The notes under the pieces: generated by a model
What the model saw: only the letters and a program-made list of their open reading frames with translations
The model's database searches: none
What the model was told of the DNA's origin: nothing
In this document: positions 1 through 8,774 of the stretch, in pieces
Layout of the letters: every line of letters begins with the position of its first letter
How positions within the stretch are numbered: position 1 is the first letter of the stretch
Program-made: the position numbers and the translations under genes
Assembly (NCBI RefSeq): GCF_010468565.1
Contig: NZ_WUEG01000003.1
Coordinates: 186,001-250,000 of the forward strand
Source: Allomuricauda sp. TY007
Lineage (GTDB): Bacteria > Bacteroidota > Bacteroidia > Flavobacteriales > Flavobacteriaceae
DNA: 64,000 nucleotides
Direction: 5' to 3'

Positions 1-224
1 AGTTAAAATTCCGTGATATCTCCGCTTACAACATTAAAAGTGCATTGGCAGAAATCCAAAATGAAGATTACCTAAAAACGTTTGATGAATTGGCCAAAAA
101 ACGGTTAGGACAGATCAAGGAGACCAATCCTTTCAAAAAAAAGAAAAAATTGGCCGACTATCTCCTATACCGAGGTTGGGAAAGCCATTTGGTCTATGAA
201 AAAGCGAACGAACTCATCAAATAG
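1..224 (+). CDS. recX: Regulatory protein RecX, C-terminal part (cut by window edge)
   Basis: The open frame begins at base 3 and runs 73 codons to a TAG at 222-224; its start lies outside the window. RecX binds RecA filaments and limits RecA activity in recombination and the SOS response. The visible part matches the family's C-terminal helical repeats: an ISAYNIKSAL-type third-repeat helix, a lysine-rich stretch, then ADYLLYRGWESHLVYE close to the end, as I remember it from flavobacterial RecX proteins. The stop lies one base from the stop of the oppositely oriented cupin gene, so the two genes converge. The family call is firm; nothing can be said of the N-terminal half. Confidence 0.85.
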   Translation, partial: LKFRDISAYNIKSALAEIQNEDYLKTFDELAKKRLGQIKETNPFKKKKKLADYLLYRGWESHLVYEKANELIK

Positions 225-225
225 A

Positions 226-1095
226 TTAATCCTGCACCAATAGTTTTTGTGTGCGCTCCACTGCCTTTTCATTTTTCCAATCAATCCATTCTTGGCCTTT
301 AAGTCTACGCATCAGGTTATCAAAATGTCGCATCACAAAAATGTTGTAAACTGCCTTACCAAGATTTTTAGGCTTTCGTGCAATCGCCCTCAGACTCATG
401 GAAAAACCAGGGGTAATGTATTTCATGTGGTGCCAATACCCTTCGGGTATGTACAAAACATTCCCGTGCTCCAAGTGTGCAATATGCCCTTTAGCATATT
501 GCAATGCGGGCCACTTATCCAAATCAGGGTCTGCAAAGTCAATATCTTCACGTGTAATCAGCGAATGCGGAATCTTGTACAAGAATTTGGTCTCGTCCTG
601 CGAGAATAGGATACATTGTTTTTTTCCTTCAAAATGAAAATGGAAAATATTGGCCAAATCAATGTCGTAGTGCATAAAAGTATGGGAATCCTGTCCGCCA
701 AAAAAGAGCATGGGCAATCCTTTCATGAGCCGTAATCCGAAATCTGGATACTTGAAATCTTTCTGGAGTTCCGGAACTTCTTTTAATATATTCCAAAGGA
801 AAATACGGTATTTTGTGGGGCCGCTTTTTAGTAAATCCACATAATCGGCCAGCTTCATTTTGGCGTGTGGTTCGTTAAAACCCTCGTCATGTTTTACTGG
901 GCGATCATCATACAAAGGAACCTCCTTATCTCCTGCTACCTCTTTAACATAGTCCAAGCTCCATTTGGAATACGCCGGCCAATCCTCAATAAAGCACTCA
1001 ATTACGACAGGCTTTTGGGGCTTGAAATATTTTTGGATGAACTCTTTCTTGGAAAGGGTCTTCTCCCGAGGTATCTGTTCAAGGTTCAGCTTCAA
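226..1095 (-). CDS. Cupin-like / JmjC-domain protein (FIH-like Fe(II)/2-oxoglutarate oxygenase)
   Basis: A 289-residue cupin_8/JmjC-type protein. The putative iron triad is visible: H142-x-D144 (MHYDID) and a distal His in GYWHHM (H222 or H223), preceded by the strand GNVLYIPEG. Proteins of this fold hydroxylate protein or small-molecule side chains using 2-oxoglutarate and oxygen; the substrate of the flavobacterial branch is not known to me. The start is a TTG: no ATG or GTG lies between it and the upstream in-frame stop, and it gives an N-terminus (MKLNLEQIPR) that looks right for the family. It follows the TonB receptor on the same strand at 107 bp and converges on recX. Confidence 0.75.
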   Translation of the reverse strand: MKLNLEQIPREKTLSKKEFIQKYFKPQKPVVIECFIEDWPAYSKWSLDYVKEVAGDKEVPLYDDRPVKHDEGFNEPHAKMKLADYVDLLKSGPTKYRIFLWNILKEVPELQKDFKYPDFGLRLMKGLPMLFFGGQDSHTFMHYDIDLANIFHFHFEGKKQCILFSQDETKFLYKIPHSLITREDIDFADPDLDKWPALQYAKGHIAHLEHGNVLYIPEGYWHHMKYITPGFSMSLRAIARKPKNLGKAVYNIFVMRHFDNLMRRLKGQEWIDWKNEKAVERTQKLLVQD

Positions 1096-1202
1096 AATTT
1101 CAAGGAATTTGAAACCACTAAATTAATAAAACGTTTTTATATAGTTCCGAAAACTACTCTTAGGCACCTATTTGCCTTTTTCTTTGGCAGCTTCGTTCCG
1201 CC

Positions 1203-3032
1203 CTATTTAAAACTGTATCGCAAACCAAATAGAACATTGCTCGGCGGCATAGGTATAAAGCCAGATTCTATGTAATCCGCATCGAAAATATTATTTGCGG
1301 TAATGGTAAACTCGGCTTGTTGCACCTTAACAGCCAATGATGCATCCCAAACATTATATGTTTGTCCCGTAGTTCGTTCTGCATACTTGTAAATTATATT
1401 TTGACGTACATTTTTGAACAATTGCGTACTTAATCGTGTGGTGTATTGGTGCTTGAGCGTATTTAAAGAGTAACGTGACAATTCTTCATTCTGATCTAAA
1501 ATATTGTCATCCAAAAACGCATAGCCAACACTTAATGTTTGGGTATAGTCCTTAAATTTAAAATTATAAGCAGCGTCCAACTCCAAGCCTTTGGTGTTTA
1601 CCTCAGTAATATTTGTTGCCACAAATACATCTTCAGAAACATCGTTTCTAATAAAATCTATTAGATTGTCTGCATCTCTATTAAAAACGGCAACGCTGGC
1701 ATTAAATTTAGGAGAGGTGTACTTTAAGCCCAATTCTTGGGCAAAAGCTTCTTCCGGTTCCAAATTTTCGTTACCAGTTGTAACCGGGTCGTTGTAGAAC
1801 ATATCTGTATACGTTGGTATGCGGTAGGTATAACCAATATTACCATATACTTTAAAACTATTGGTAAGGCTATAACCTATATCCAATCCTGGAAAAGCAC
1901 GAAACTTAAAATCTGAAAAATAGGTCAATGCTATGCCGGGAGTAATGTCCAGTTTGTTGTCCGCAATGCTAAAACGATGTTCTAAAAACACATTGGACAT
2001 GAAACGGTTTCGATTGCCCAAGTTGTTGCTCCTAAGGTAGATTTTAGAAAACTCTACCCCAAAGCCCGTGATTCCCAATTTAGAGGCATAAGACGCATTG
2101 GTTTCTACCCCGATCTTGTTGGAAATATGCATGTTCCGGTAAAAACTTGGTTCATTTCTTCTTAATAGAAATAAATCTTGATTACGTTTCCAATAGATTC
2201 TTGGCTGTATTTTTAGCTTGTTTTTCTTAAAGGTGGTAGAAAACGCCAAAAGGCTGTTTTGGGTTTCTTCGTATTCATGAAATGTGGGATTGGTGGTGTA
2301 AAAGTTCTCAGCTCCAAAATTGCGCTCCATGAAAGTAGCTGTCATTACAATAGGTTGTGCATTTTTATTGAAAATGCTTTTTAAAAAGTAATTGCCATTA
2401 TCGTAATCTGAGTTATTTCTATACCCTTCAGATGTCATCCTTCCCACATGTATGATATGAGTCGAGTTTTCCTTATCTACCCCCGCAGTTGCGCTTCCGT
2501 TTAACTGTCCAAAGGAACCCGCTTCCACGTTTAGGGAAACAGAGTTATCCAGATTCTTCTTGGTAATAATGTTAATAGCGCCAGCAAAGGCGTTTTGCCC
2601 AAAAACCCGAGCTGCCGGACCTTTTATAATTTCTATTCTTTCTATGACCTCTAATGGCAAAGCTGCGTTCATGGTATGGTGGCCCGTTTGCGCATCGTCC
2701 ATTTTAACGCCATCTATTAATAATAAGGTTTGGTCAAAACCACCTCCTCTTATATACAGGTCTGCTTGGCTACCACCGGTACCGCGTCTTCTTATATCCA
2801 CACCCGCAACTTGTTGTAGCAAATCCGTCACATTAACAGCGGCACTATTTTTAATATCATTGGAAGTGATGATATTGATGGTTCTTGAATTTTCCTTGAA
2901 AGGAAGATTAATTCGGTTTGCGGTCACAACAACTTCGCTTAACGAATCTACTTTAACAGCATCGTCTTGTTGTGCTTGTACTTGAAAAGCAACGGCTATT
3001 AAAATCGTAAAAGATAAAATTGATTTCTTCAT
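1203..3032 (-). CDS. TonB-dependent receptor, BtuB-like
   Basis: A 609-residue outer-membrane receptor. The N-terminus is a signal peptide (MKKSILSFTILIAVAF, cut near VQAQ). The TonB box region SEVVVTA is followed by the plug (about residues 35-150; LLQQVAGVDIRRRG, IERIEIIKGPAARVFG) and a beta-barrel ending in aromatic GLRYSFK. A reading frame opens two codons earlier at a TTG, but the ATG at 3030-3032 begins the signal peptide and is the better start. The plug resembles cobalamin receptors (BtuB), yet no cobalamin riboswitch lies upstream, where only 78 bp separate it from a divergent MocR regulator. The substrate is therefore open; a ligand sensed by the regulator is the best inference. Confidence 0.85.
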   Translation of the reverse strand: MKKSILSFTILIAVAFQVQAQQDDAVKVDSLSEVVVTANRINLPFKENSRTINIITSNDIKNSAAVNVTDLLQQVAGVDIRRRGTGGSQADLYIRGGGFDQTLLLIDGVKMDDAQTGHHTMNAALPLEVIERIEIIKGPAARVFGQNAFAGAINIITKKNLDNSVSLNVEAGSFGQLNGSATAGVDKENSTHIIHVGRMTSEGYRNNSDYDNGNYFLKSIFNKNAQPIVMTATFMERNFGAENFYTTNPTFHEYEETQNSLLAFSTTFKKNKLKIQPRIYWKRNQDLFLLRRNEPSFYRNMHISNKIGVETNASYASKLGITGFGVEFSKIYLRSNNLGNRNRFMSNVFLEHRFSIADNKLDITPGIALTYFSDFKFRAFPGLDIGYSLTNSFKVYGNIGYTYRIPTYTDMFYNDPVTTGNENLEPEEAFAQELGLKYTSPKFNASVAVFNRDADNLIDFIRNDVSEDVFVATNITEVNTKGLELDAAYNFKFKDYTQTLSVGYAFLDDNILDQNEELSRYSLNTLKHQYTTRLSTQLFKNVRQNIIYKYAERTTGQTYNVWDASLAVKVQQAEFTITANNIFDADYIESGFIPMPPSNVLFGLRYSFK

Positions 3033-3060
3033 TATCAACGTAAGTTCTTAAAATTAATGC

Positions 3061-3127
3061 TGCAAAAGTCCTAACTTTCCGGACGATTAAACTAGTCCAG
3101 TTTTAAAACAATGAATAGTCCGGTTTT
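3061..3127. promoter_or_regulatory. Candidate operator for the divergent MocR regulator
   Basis: The gap between the receptor and the MocR gene contains a 12-bp near-perfect direct repeat, TAGTCCAGTTTT at 3093-3104 and TAGTCCGGTTTT at 3116-3127, with starts 23 bp apart (about two helical turns). A third AGTCC lies at 3067-3071 and an inverted CCGGAC at 3079-3084. GabR/PdxR-type regulators are known to bind direct repeats, so this is a plausible binding site. The second repeat overlaps the first codons of the regulator gene, which would fit autoregulation. Binding is inferred. Confidence 0.45.
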
Positions 3128-4607
3128 TGATTTGTTGGTCCAGCTAGTATCCATAGACAAGTCTATTGTACAACCTGCATACGTGCAGGTGGCACAACAA
3201 ATCATGAACGCCATTCAACGTGGTTATTTGGAAAAAGGCAGTAAGTTACCTGGAACACGGGCTTTAAGTAAGTTATTGAACGTTCATCGCAATACGGCCG
3301 TGGCCATCTACGATGAATTGGCCTCTCAAGGATGGGTAAACATTATTCCCAATAAAGGAACTTTTGTGGTGGTTCCTGAAGGTTCCGAGGTAAAAATCAA
3401 GGCAAATACGCATCACATCAATCAGGCATACGAGTACCCAAAAAGTCCAGGGTTCCCATTTCAACAATCCTTTAATCTAGCATCTACCAAAGAGGAAAGC
3501 ACTGCCAAATATTCCATAAATGATGGTAAGCCCGATTTAAGATTACATCCCGTGCACCAGTTTTCCAGATGGTATAGCGCTGCAATGAAACGAAAGCCGT
3601 TAATCAACAAATGGAATAAAACCAGTGCCTTGGTGCCTTCAATTTTTAGCACACAACTTTGCAACTATCTAAATGTCACTAGGGGCTTCCATATAAAACC
3701 ACTCAATTTGTTGAATACCCGAAGTACGGAAATGAGTCTGTATATAGTTTCGCAGGTATTGATAAATCCGGGGGATTTGGTGTTGGTTGGACAACTAAGC
3801 AATTATGTGGCCAACATGATATTTCAACAAGCTGGGGCAAAGATAAAAACAGTTCCAGTAGATGATGGGGGATTGGATATTGGTTATATAAAAAAGCATT
3901 TTATACACGGGAACATTCGGTGTATCTATGTTTGCTCCAATCGGGACTATCCTACAACCACAACATTAAGCACCAAAAGAAGACTACAATTATTGGAATT
4001 GGCCAAAATCCATGGTTTTGCCATAATTGAGGACGATTATGACCATGATTTTCAGTTTGAAGGGTCTTCCATGTTGCCCATGGCAAGTGCAGATGCCAAT
4101 GGAAATATTATTTATTTGGGTAAACTGGGACAGTCATTATTTCCGAGTTTTCACACAGGCTTTGTCGTGGCGCCGGAACAGGTTATTACCGAAGCCAATA
4201 ATTACTTGCAATTATTGGATACCCAGGGTGATTTAATACAGGAACAAATGCTTTCTGAATTGATATCCGAAGGCGAAATATACCGGCTCAAGAAAAAAAA
4301 TATTGTTACCTACAAACAACGTAGAGATGCTTTATGCACTTTATTAAATCAACACTTTGCCAATATCCTTGATTGGCAAATACCCTCTGGAGGGCTTGCT
4401 ATGTGGTTACAATTTAGAACCCCCATATCACTAGTAAAACTTGCCGAAGAAGCTGAAAAACTAGATTTATTTTTGCCAAAAACAATTCTCTATCAAAATA
4501 AAAATACCTGCGCCATACGTTTTGGTTATGGGCATTTAAACGAGGAAGAACTTAAAATCGTAATGGAAAAGTTAAAACAAGCGTACCTAAAATTGTTGGC
4601 TGTTTAA
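3111..4607 (+). CDS. MocR/PdxR-family transcriptional regulator (GntR wHTH plus aminotransferase-like domain) lacking the PLP lysine
   Basis: A 498-residue MocR protein. Residues 10-90 form a GntR winged helix (GSKLPGTRALSKLLNVHRNTAVAIYDEL...GWVNIIPNKGTFV). Residues 130-490 are a fold-type I aminotransferase domain with the EDDYDHDFQFEG motif (around 307-318) and the C-terminal Arg in AIRFGYGHL. In canonical members the cofactor lysine sits in a GTFSKxLFP motif; here the aligned text is GKLGQSLFP, so Gln341 replaces the Schiff-base lysine. Covalent PLP binding is therefore doubtful. The gene is divergent from the BtuB-like receptor, which it probably controls. The start ATG is the only good one, with a very short leader. 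Confidence 0.8.
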   Translation: MNSPVFDLLVQLVSIDKSIVQPAYVQVAQQIMNAIQRGYLEKGSKLPGTRALSKLLNVHRNTAVAIYDELASQGWVNIIPNKGTFVVVPEGSEVKIKANTHHINQAYEYPKSPGFPFQQSFNLASTKEESTAKYSINDGKPDLRLHPVHQFSRWYSAAMKRKPLINKWNKTSALVPSIFSTQLCNYLNVTRGFHIKPLNLLNTRSTEMSLYIVSQVLINPGDLVLVGQLSNYVANMIFQQAGAKIKTVPVDDGGLDIGYIKKHFIHGNIRCIYVCSNRDYPTTTTLSTKRRLQLLELAKIHGFAIIEDDYDHDFQFEGSSMLPMASADANGNIIYLGKLGQSLFPSFHTGFVVAPEQVITEANNYLQLLDTQGDLIQEQMLSELISEGEIYRLKKKNIVTYKQRRDALCTLLNQHFANILDWQIPSGGLAMWLQFRTPISLVKLAEEAEKLDLFLPKTILYQNKNTCAIRFGYGHLNEEELKIVMEKLKQAYLKLLAV

Positions 4608-4668
4608 CCATTCAAATTTATCTATATTGCAACTATGATAATCAACGACCAAAAAGCTGAATACCGCC

Positions 4669-6141
4669 GTGCTTAAAAAATTACGTTCTCCGAGGTATCA
4701 AGATTTGGACTGGAAAACGGCCCTCTTTGTTTTGGTCATAGTCGCTGTCTTTATCCGTTTTCCTTTCTTTTTTAGGGATTATGTGGATCGCGATGAAAGT
4801 ACTTTTATACTAATGGGACAGTCTTGGGTGAACGGACATTTGCCCTACACTCAGCTTTGGGACCTAAAACCGCCTATTACTTTCCTTTATTTTGCCATCA
4901 TCATAAAACTATTTGGAAAAAGTTTTTTTGCCATCCGGCTTTTTGGTTCGGTCATGGTTGCTATAACAGCTTTGTTCACCTATGGTATCGCCATCAAAAT
5001 CACTACAAAAAAAGTGGCGTTCTGGACCGCTATCTTTTGTCTGTTTTTCCAAAGTCTCTTCGGGAGCCTGCAGGGGGTAATGTCCGAACACATTTGCACC
5101 TTCTTTTTTGTGGCAGCCCTATATATTTTGGTTCATAAAACCGATGCGAAATGGTTCTTTACCTCAGGGCTGTTGTTGGGCCTGTCCGTGATGACGAAGT
5201 TGAACATGGCCTATCCCGTTTTCTGTTTGGGACTTTACTTTTTGTGGGAAGGATTTTATGAAAACCATCCATGGAAAAACATTAAAAATCTGGTGTTTAT
5301 GGGCGCAGGTTTTTTTGTGACCATTTCATGCACGGCAATTCCATATTACCTTCAAGGAGATACCCAAATTTGGTGGAAATCCATTGTCGAAGCTCCCTTG
5401 GCCTATTCTGAAGGTAAATTTCATTCTCCTTGGAAAACATTGCCTTATGTTGGGACTATAGCCATACTTTTAGGGTCAGGCTATTATTTTAAATTAATTG
5501 ATTGGAAGTCAAAAAAATTGCAATTGTTGACTGTTGTTGTGGTCGGGATTTTAATCTCTTACATACAGGCAGGCAAAGTGAACGGGCATTATTTAATCCA
5601 GTTGTATCCTTTTATTTTGATTCCCTTGGCAATGGCTGTGGCCAAACTGCCCCTTATCACTAAAAAGTATCGGCCTTTGATTATTGCCTTACTGATTTTA
5701 ATCCCCATGGAATCTTATCTGGAATATGCCAACATCATTTCAAATAAGGTACAAAAAGCGTCTTTTTATAATGGAGAGGGCATTGATGTTCCAAGATATA
5801 TTGAGGAACATGAGCTTGAAACAAAGAACATTTTTTTTACTGAATACCACATTGGGTATTGGGTACTGGGAGTAAATCCGCCTACCAAAGCCGCTACGCA
5901 CCCGAGCAATATTACCCGTGAAGAGTTATTTCCGTACATGGATAATCCGAGAAAAACCGGTATTGAAGAATTAAAATACATCATGGAGGTTGTCCGGCCC
6001 AAAGTCTTGGTAGCTAGGGAGGGCAAGAAAATTTTTGATAAAAAATTGGTGGAATACAACACCTATATTGATGCTTATCTTGAAAAGCATTATAAATTAA
6101 GGGCAACTGTTGGTCGTGGCCTTATCTATCAACGGTTATAA
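4669..6141 (+). CDS. Membrane glycosyltransferase, GT39/ArnT-like (PMT_2)
   Basis: A 490-residue integral membrane protein with roughly ten hydrophobic segments. A first periplasmic loop carries the acidic motif YVDRDESTF (about residues 34-42) followed by LWDLKPPITFLYF, the arrangement of polyprenyl-phosphate-sugar-dependent glycosyltransferases of the ArnT/PMT type. These enzymes move a sugar from undecaprenyl phosphate onto lipid A, protein or glycan outside the membrane. The C-terminal 100 residues are soluble. The start is a GTG at 4669, the first plausible start after an in-frame stop at 4639. A 13-codon open frame at 4635-4675 overlaps it. Acceptor and donor sugar cannot be read from sequence. 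Confidence 0.7.
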   Translation: MLKKLRSPRYQDLDWKTALFVLVIVAVFIRFPFFFRDYVDRDESTFILMGQSWVNGHLPYTQLWDLKPPITFLYFAIIIKLFGKSFFAIRLFGSVMVAITALFTYGIAIKITTKKVAFWTAIFCLFFQSLFGSLQGVMSEHICTFFFVAALYILVHKTDAKWFFTSGLLLGLSVMTKLNMAYPVFCLGLYFLWEGFYENHPWKNIKNLVFMGAGFFVTISCTAIPYYLQGDTQIWWKSIVEAPLAYSEGKFHSPWKTLPYVGTIAILLGSGYYFKLIDWKSKKLQLLTVVVVGILISYIQAGKVNGHYLIQLYPFILIPLAMAVAKLPLITKKYRPLIIALLILIPMESYLEYANIISNKVQKASFYNGEGIDVPRYIEEHELETKNIFFTEYHIGYWVLGVNPPTKAATHPSNITREELFPYMDNPRKTGIEELKYIMEVVRPKVLVAREGKKIFDKKLVEYNTYIDAYLEKHYKLRATVGRGLIYQRL

Positions 6142-6307
6142 AAACCTACTTCCCTTTAATACTTCCAAATAATATATCTGAAGTTTTTCCGTTGAAGATA
6201 TGGGTTACCTTGGTTGCCCGCAGCATATTTATTGCCCCATTACTTTTTACCAGACAGGTTACCCATCCAATTTTGGAGTTGTCTAATACCAAATCTTATA
6301 TGCTGCG

Positions 6308-7990
6308 ATGGTCAAGAACCTGTTTTCCCTTCTCAATAAGGGAACCTTTTTCACAATTATATCCTTATCCTTTCTTATACTTTATGTTGTCTCCCTCTTT
6401 CTCAATTTAGGGGTCGCTCCTTTTTACAATGAAGAGCCCAGGCGATCCATAATCGCCATGGAGATGCTGTCCAATAAAAATTTTGTGGTGACCACACTTT
6501 TCAATGATGTGTTTTACGACCATCCTCCCTTATGGAATATAATTTTGGCAGGGAGTTCCTGGTTATTTGGAACCGATACCGAATTTGCATTTAGGTTTCC
6601 CTCTGCATTATCATTGCTCTTGACTGGTATTCTGGTCTATTTTATAGGCAAAAAATATGTAGGACATGTATTCGGTACTGTTTCGGCCTTTTTATACATG
6701 GTTTCCATAGACCTCTATTTTTTCTTTTCCAACACGGCTGAAATCGACATCTTTTTTTCCTTGCTCATCTTGGCAAGCATTATGGGAATTTATCACTTTT
6801 ATGAACAAAAGAAGTTTGTTTCCCTATATCTGTACGCCTACTTTTTCTGCTTTTTGGGTTTTTTGACTAAAGGTGTCGTCTCTTTGGTTTTTTTGGGTAT
6901 ATCCCTGTTGGTGTTCTTTATTTATAAGAAAGATTATAAAAAACTGTTTCTCCCTGTGCATTTTCTCTCCATATTTCTTTGTTTGGGAGGCATTGCAGTA
7001 TTCTTTTATGTTTATGGGCAGTATGATGATGTTTATGCATACATGGAGGGAATGTGGAGAATTACACGAAACAAATCATTCTTGGACGAACAAAACAATG
7101 CCTTTCTCTCCCACTTTTTATGGTTTCCATTAAATATGCTTGGGAACCTTTTTCCTGCCACCTTACTTATTCCCTTTTTGTTCAAAAAATCAGTCATTTT
7201 GAAAATCAAGGAAAACCCTTATATAATCTTCTTGATCTCGATTTTCTTTTCAAACTTTATCATTTACTGGTTGTCGCCAGGAGCTAAAGCACGATACACT
7301 TATATGTTTTATCCCATGCTTATCAGTATCTTAACCTTTGCCTTTTTGATAGAGAAACATAAAAAAGGATGGAAAACGAAATTACTCTTTGGCGTCTTGT
7401 CCGCCATATCATTGTTACTTGGTGTAAGTTGTTTTATTCTCCCTTTTATTGATCATTTGGATACGGTAAAAGGAGTGACTTTCTTTGGTATTCTCTTTGG
7501 GTTTGGTGGGTTAATCTTATTCCTATTGCAACTAAAAACATATAACATGTGGAACAGGTTAGTCTTTGGATTAATGGGAATTGTAATGTTTAAATTAGTA
7601 TTCTCACTTACTGTTTACCCATTAAAGCAACAGAAAAGCTCTTCATCCTCCTTCAAAAAACATGCTAAAAACATTTTGGGAATAACAAAAGACTCTCCTA
7701 TTTATCTGTTTTCAGAGTTAGGCTTCTTCGGTCATCACGAAATTGGAAAATTTTATACAACAGGAGCCTATTTGGAACTTTTGGGAAATCAAATCCCTAA
7801 AAAAACCTCATCCTATAAAGAAAAGGGGTATTATATTCTTCATAAGGAAGAATTAAAAGGGCAAAAGGTTTTATATACTATTGATAATCGGACAAGCTGC
7901 CTTGTATTGATTAAAAATGAAGAAGAGCATGCTGAAACTTGGTCGCATATTCCAGAATTACCACCTTATCAAAGCGAGGCTCTTCGTTGA
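6308..7990 (+). CDS. Membrane glycosyltransferase, ArnT-like (GT39/GT83 type)
   Basis: A 560-residue polytopic protein with about twelve hydrophobic segments. After the first membrane helix comes APFYNEEPRRSIIAMEM and then DVFYDHPPLWNII, the ArnT signature of acidic residues near an Arg and the D-H-P-P loop. It is probably a second lipid-linked sugar transferase acting in envelope glycan modification, encoded 166 bp after a related gene on the same strand. Its last 26 codons run antisense through the 3' end of the decayed bioD, so the C-terminus may be longer than the ancestral one; the natural end may once have been near residue 534. The 6142-6307 gap shows no convincing gene. Confidence 0.7.
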   Translation: MVKNLFSLLNKGTFFTIISLSFLILYVVSLFLNLGVAPFYNEEPRRSIIAMEMLSNKNFVVTTLFNDVFYDHPPLWNIILAGSSWLFGTDTEFAFRFPSALSLLLTGILVYFIGKKYVGHVFGTVSAFLYMVSIDLYFFFSNTAEIDIFFSLLILASIMGIYHFYEQKKFVSLYLYAYFFCFLGFLTKGVVSLVFLGISLLVFFIYKKDYKKLFLPVHFLSIFLCLGGIAVFFYVYGQYDDVYAYMEGMWRITRNKSFLDEQNNAFLSHFLWFPLNMLGNLFPATLLIPFLFKKSVILKIKENPYIIFLISIFFSNFIIYWLSPGAKARYTYMFYPMLISILTFAFLIEKHKKGWKTKLLFGVLSAISLLLGVSCFILPFIDHLDTVKGVTFFGILFGFGGLILFLLQLKTYNMWNRLVFGLMGIVMFKLVFSLTVYPLKQQKSSSSSFKKHAKNILGITKDSPIYLFSELGFFGHHEIGKFYTTGAYLELLGNQIPKKTSSYKEKGYYILHKEELKGQKVLYTIDNRTSCLVLIKNEEEHAETWSHIPELPPYQSEALR

Positions 7991-8189
7991 TCCTCCCCAA
8001 AAAGGCAACCTTTGTTTTTATCAGGATGACTTCCTCGGTTGTAGGGTGTTCATCACCACTGAAAATGATGTCTATTTCAATTTTTTTCTGCTGTTGTTTT
8101 TCAATAATCCACCTGTAACAATTCCTCCACAATGGCCGATGCGAACTTTTTCCTACTTCTGTTGAGGTCCCGGTTATAAATAGTTTCAT
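7911..8189 (-). pseudogene. bioD: bioD (dethiobiotin synthetase) remnant, internally deleted and frameshifted
   Basis: The frame opens with the BioD P-loop, MKLFITGTSTEVGK, then shifts: a one-base loss after the lysine codon moves the next block, KFASAIVEELLQVDY, into another frame, where it stops (TGA) at the place of the conserved Trp of DYWK. The original frame then resumes with the family's C-terminal block, IDIIFSGDEHPTTEE followed by LGRINEEPRFDKVV. About 30 N-terminal and 60 C-terminal residues remain of a protein of some 205, so roughly 110 codons from the middle are gone. Its ATG overlaps the DUF2007 stop as ATGA, showing former translational coupling. No other biotin gene is visible in the window. 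Confidence 0.85.
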
Positions 8190-8572
8190 CTAATGGGTCT
8201 GGTAATAAAATTGCACTGCATGCATTGATACTTTCTGGGCTCAAAGAAAGGAAACAGTTTATAGAAGACGGTGCTCCGAGAATAATAAATTTCGGATTTC
8301 GTCGCTTTACAGTTCGGGCAGACAACAGGATTGCCAAAATTGTCGGTGGCGTAATTGCGGACTTCATCAAAAATTTCCTTGGCCCGTTCCTTATCGGTTG
8401 AATACACCTGAAGCTTTACACCTCCCAAAGCTGCGCTGATCAAAGGGTCCGAATTGATAGTAGCTTCATCCCTCAAAAAAACAGGGATGCCCTCCGCTTC
8501 CAATTTGCCTTTGATAACCACAGCGTCTGCAGGAAACTCAAATGTCCCCAACGTATGAAATTCGGTTTTCAT
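8186..8572 (-). CDS. DUF2007-domain protein with C-terminal zinc ribbon
   Basis: A 128-residue cytoplasmic protein. The N-terminal 70 residues (FHTLGTFEFPADAVVIKGKL, then GIPVFLRDE and GGVKLQVYSTDKERAKEI) fit DUF2007, a small alpha/beta domain of the putative signal-transducing, PII-like type. The C-terminus carries a two-by-two cysteine ribbon, CPNC near residue 92 and CMQC near residue 119. The frame extends 28 codons upstream, but the internal ATG at 8570-8572 gives the expected domain start. It was the first gene of a coupled pair with bioD. The exact role is unknown. Confidence 0.65.
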   Translation of the reverse strand: MKTEFHTLGTFEFPADAVVIKGKLEAEGIPVFLRDEATINSDPLISAALGGVKLQVYSTDKERAKEIFDEVRNYATDNFGNPVVCPNCKATKSEIYYSRSTVFYKLFPFFEPRKYQCMQCNFITRPIR

Positions 8573-8774
8573 GCTTCCATATATTTTTTGAGCGTTTGCA
8601 ATACGCTTGAATTTTTTTTGCATTGAAGACGTACAGATATAACCGCAATCGCTCAATTTCTTGTTAAAATAGTCGATATTTTCAAATAGTTACTGAAAAA
8701 AGTTCCCTATAACGCAAATGTAGTACTTACGCTGATTATACAGTATCTTAGTTGCTCTTAAACCTATTCTAAAA

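Noticed and set aside
1203..3110. Cobalamin riboswitch for the BtuB-like receptor
   Set aside because: Only 78 bp lie upstream, filled with direct repeats; there is no room for the riboswitch fold and no B12-box-like motif.
4635..4675. 13-codon ORF overlapping the GTG start of the first glycosyltransferase
   Set aside because: Too short and without recognisable composition; it may aid coupling but cannot be supported as a gene.
8101..8370. 89-residue minus-strand frame as an independent protein
   Set aside because: Its upstream part is a shadow of the DUF2007 gene; only its last fifteen residues are meaningful, being the shifted BioD block.
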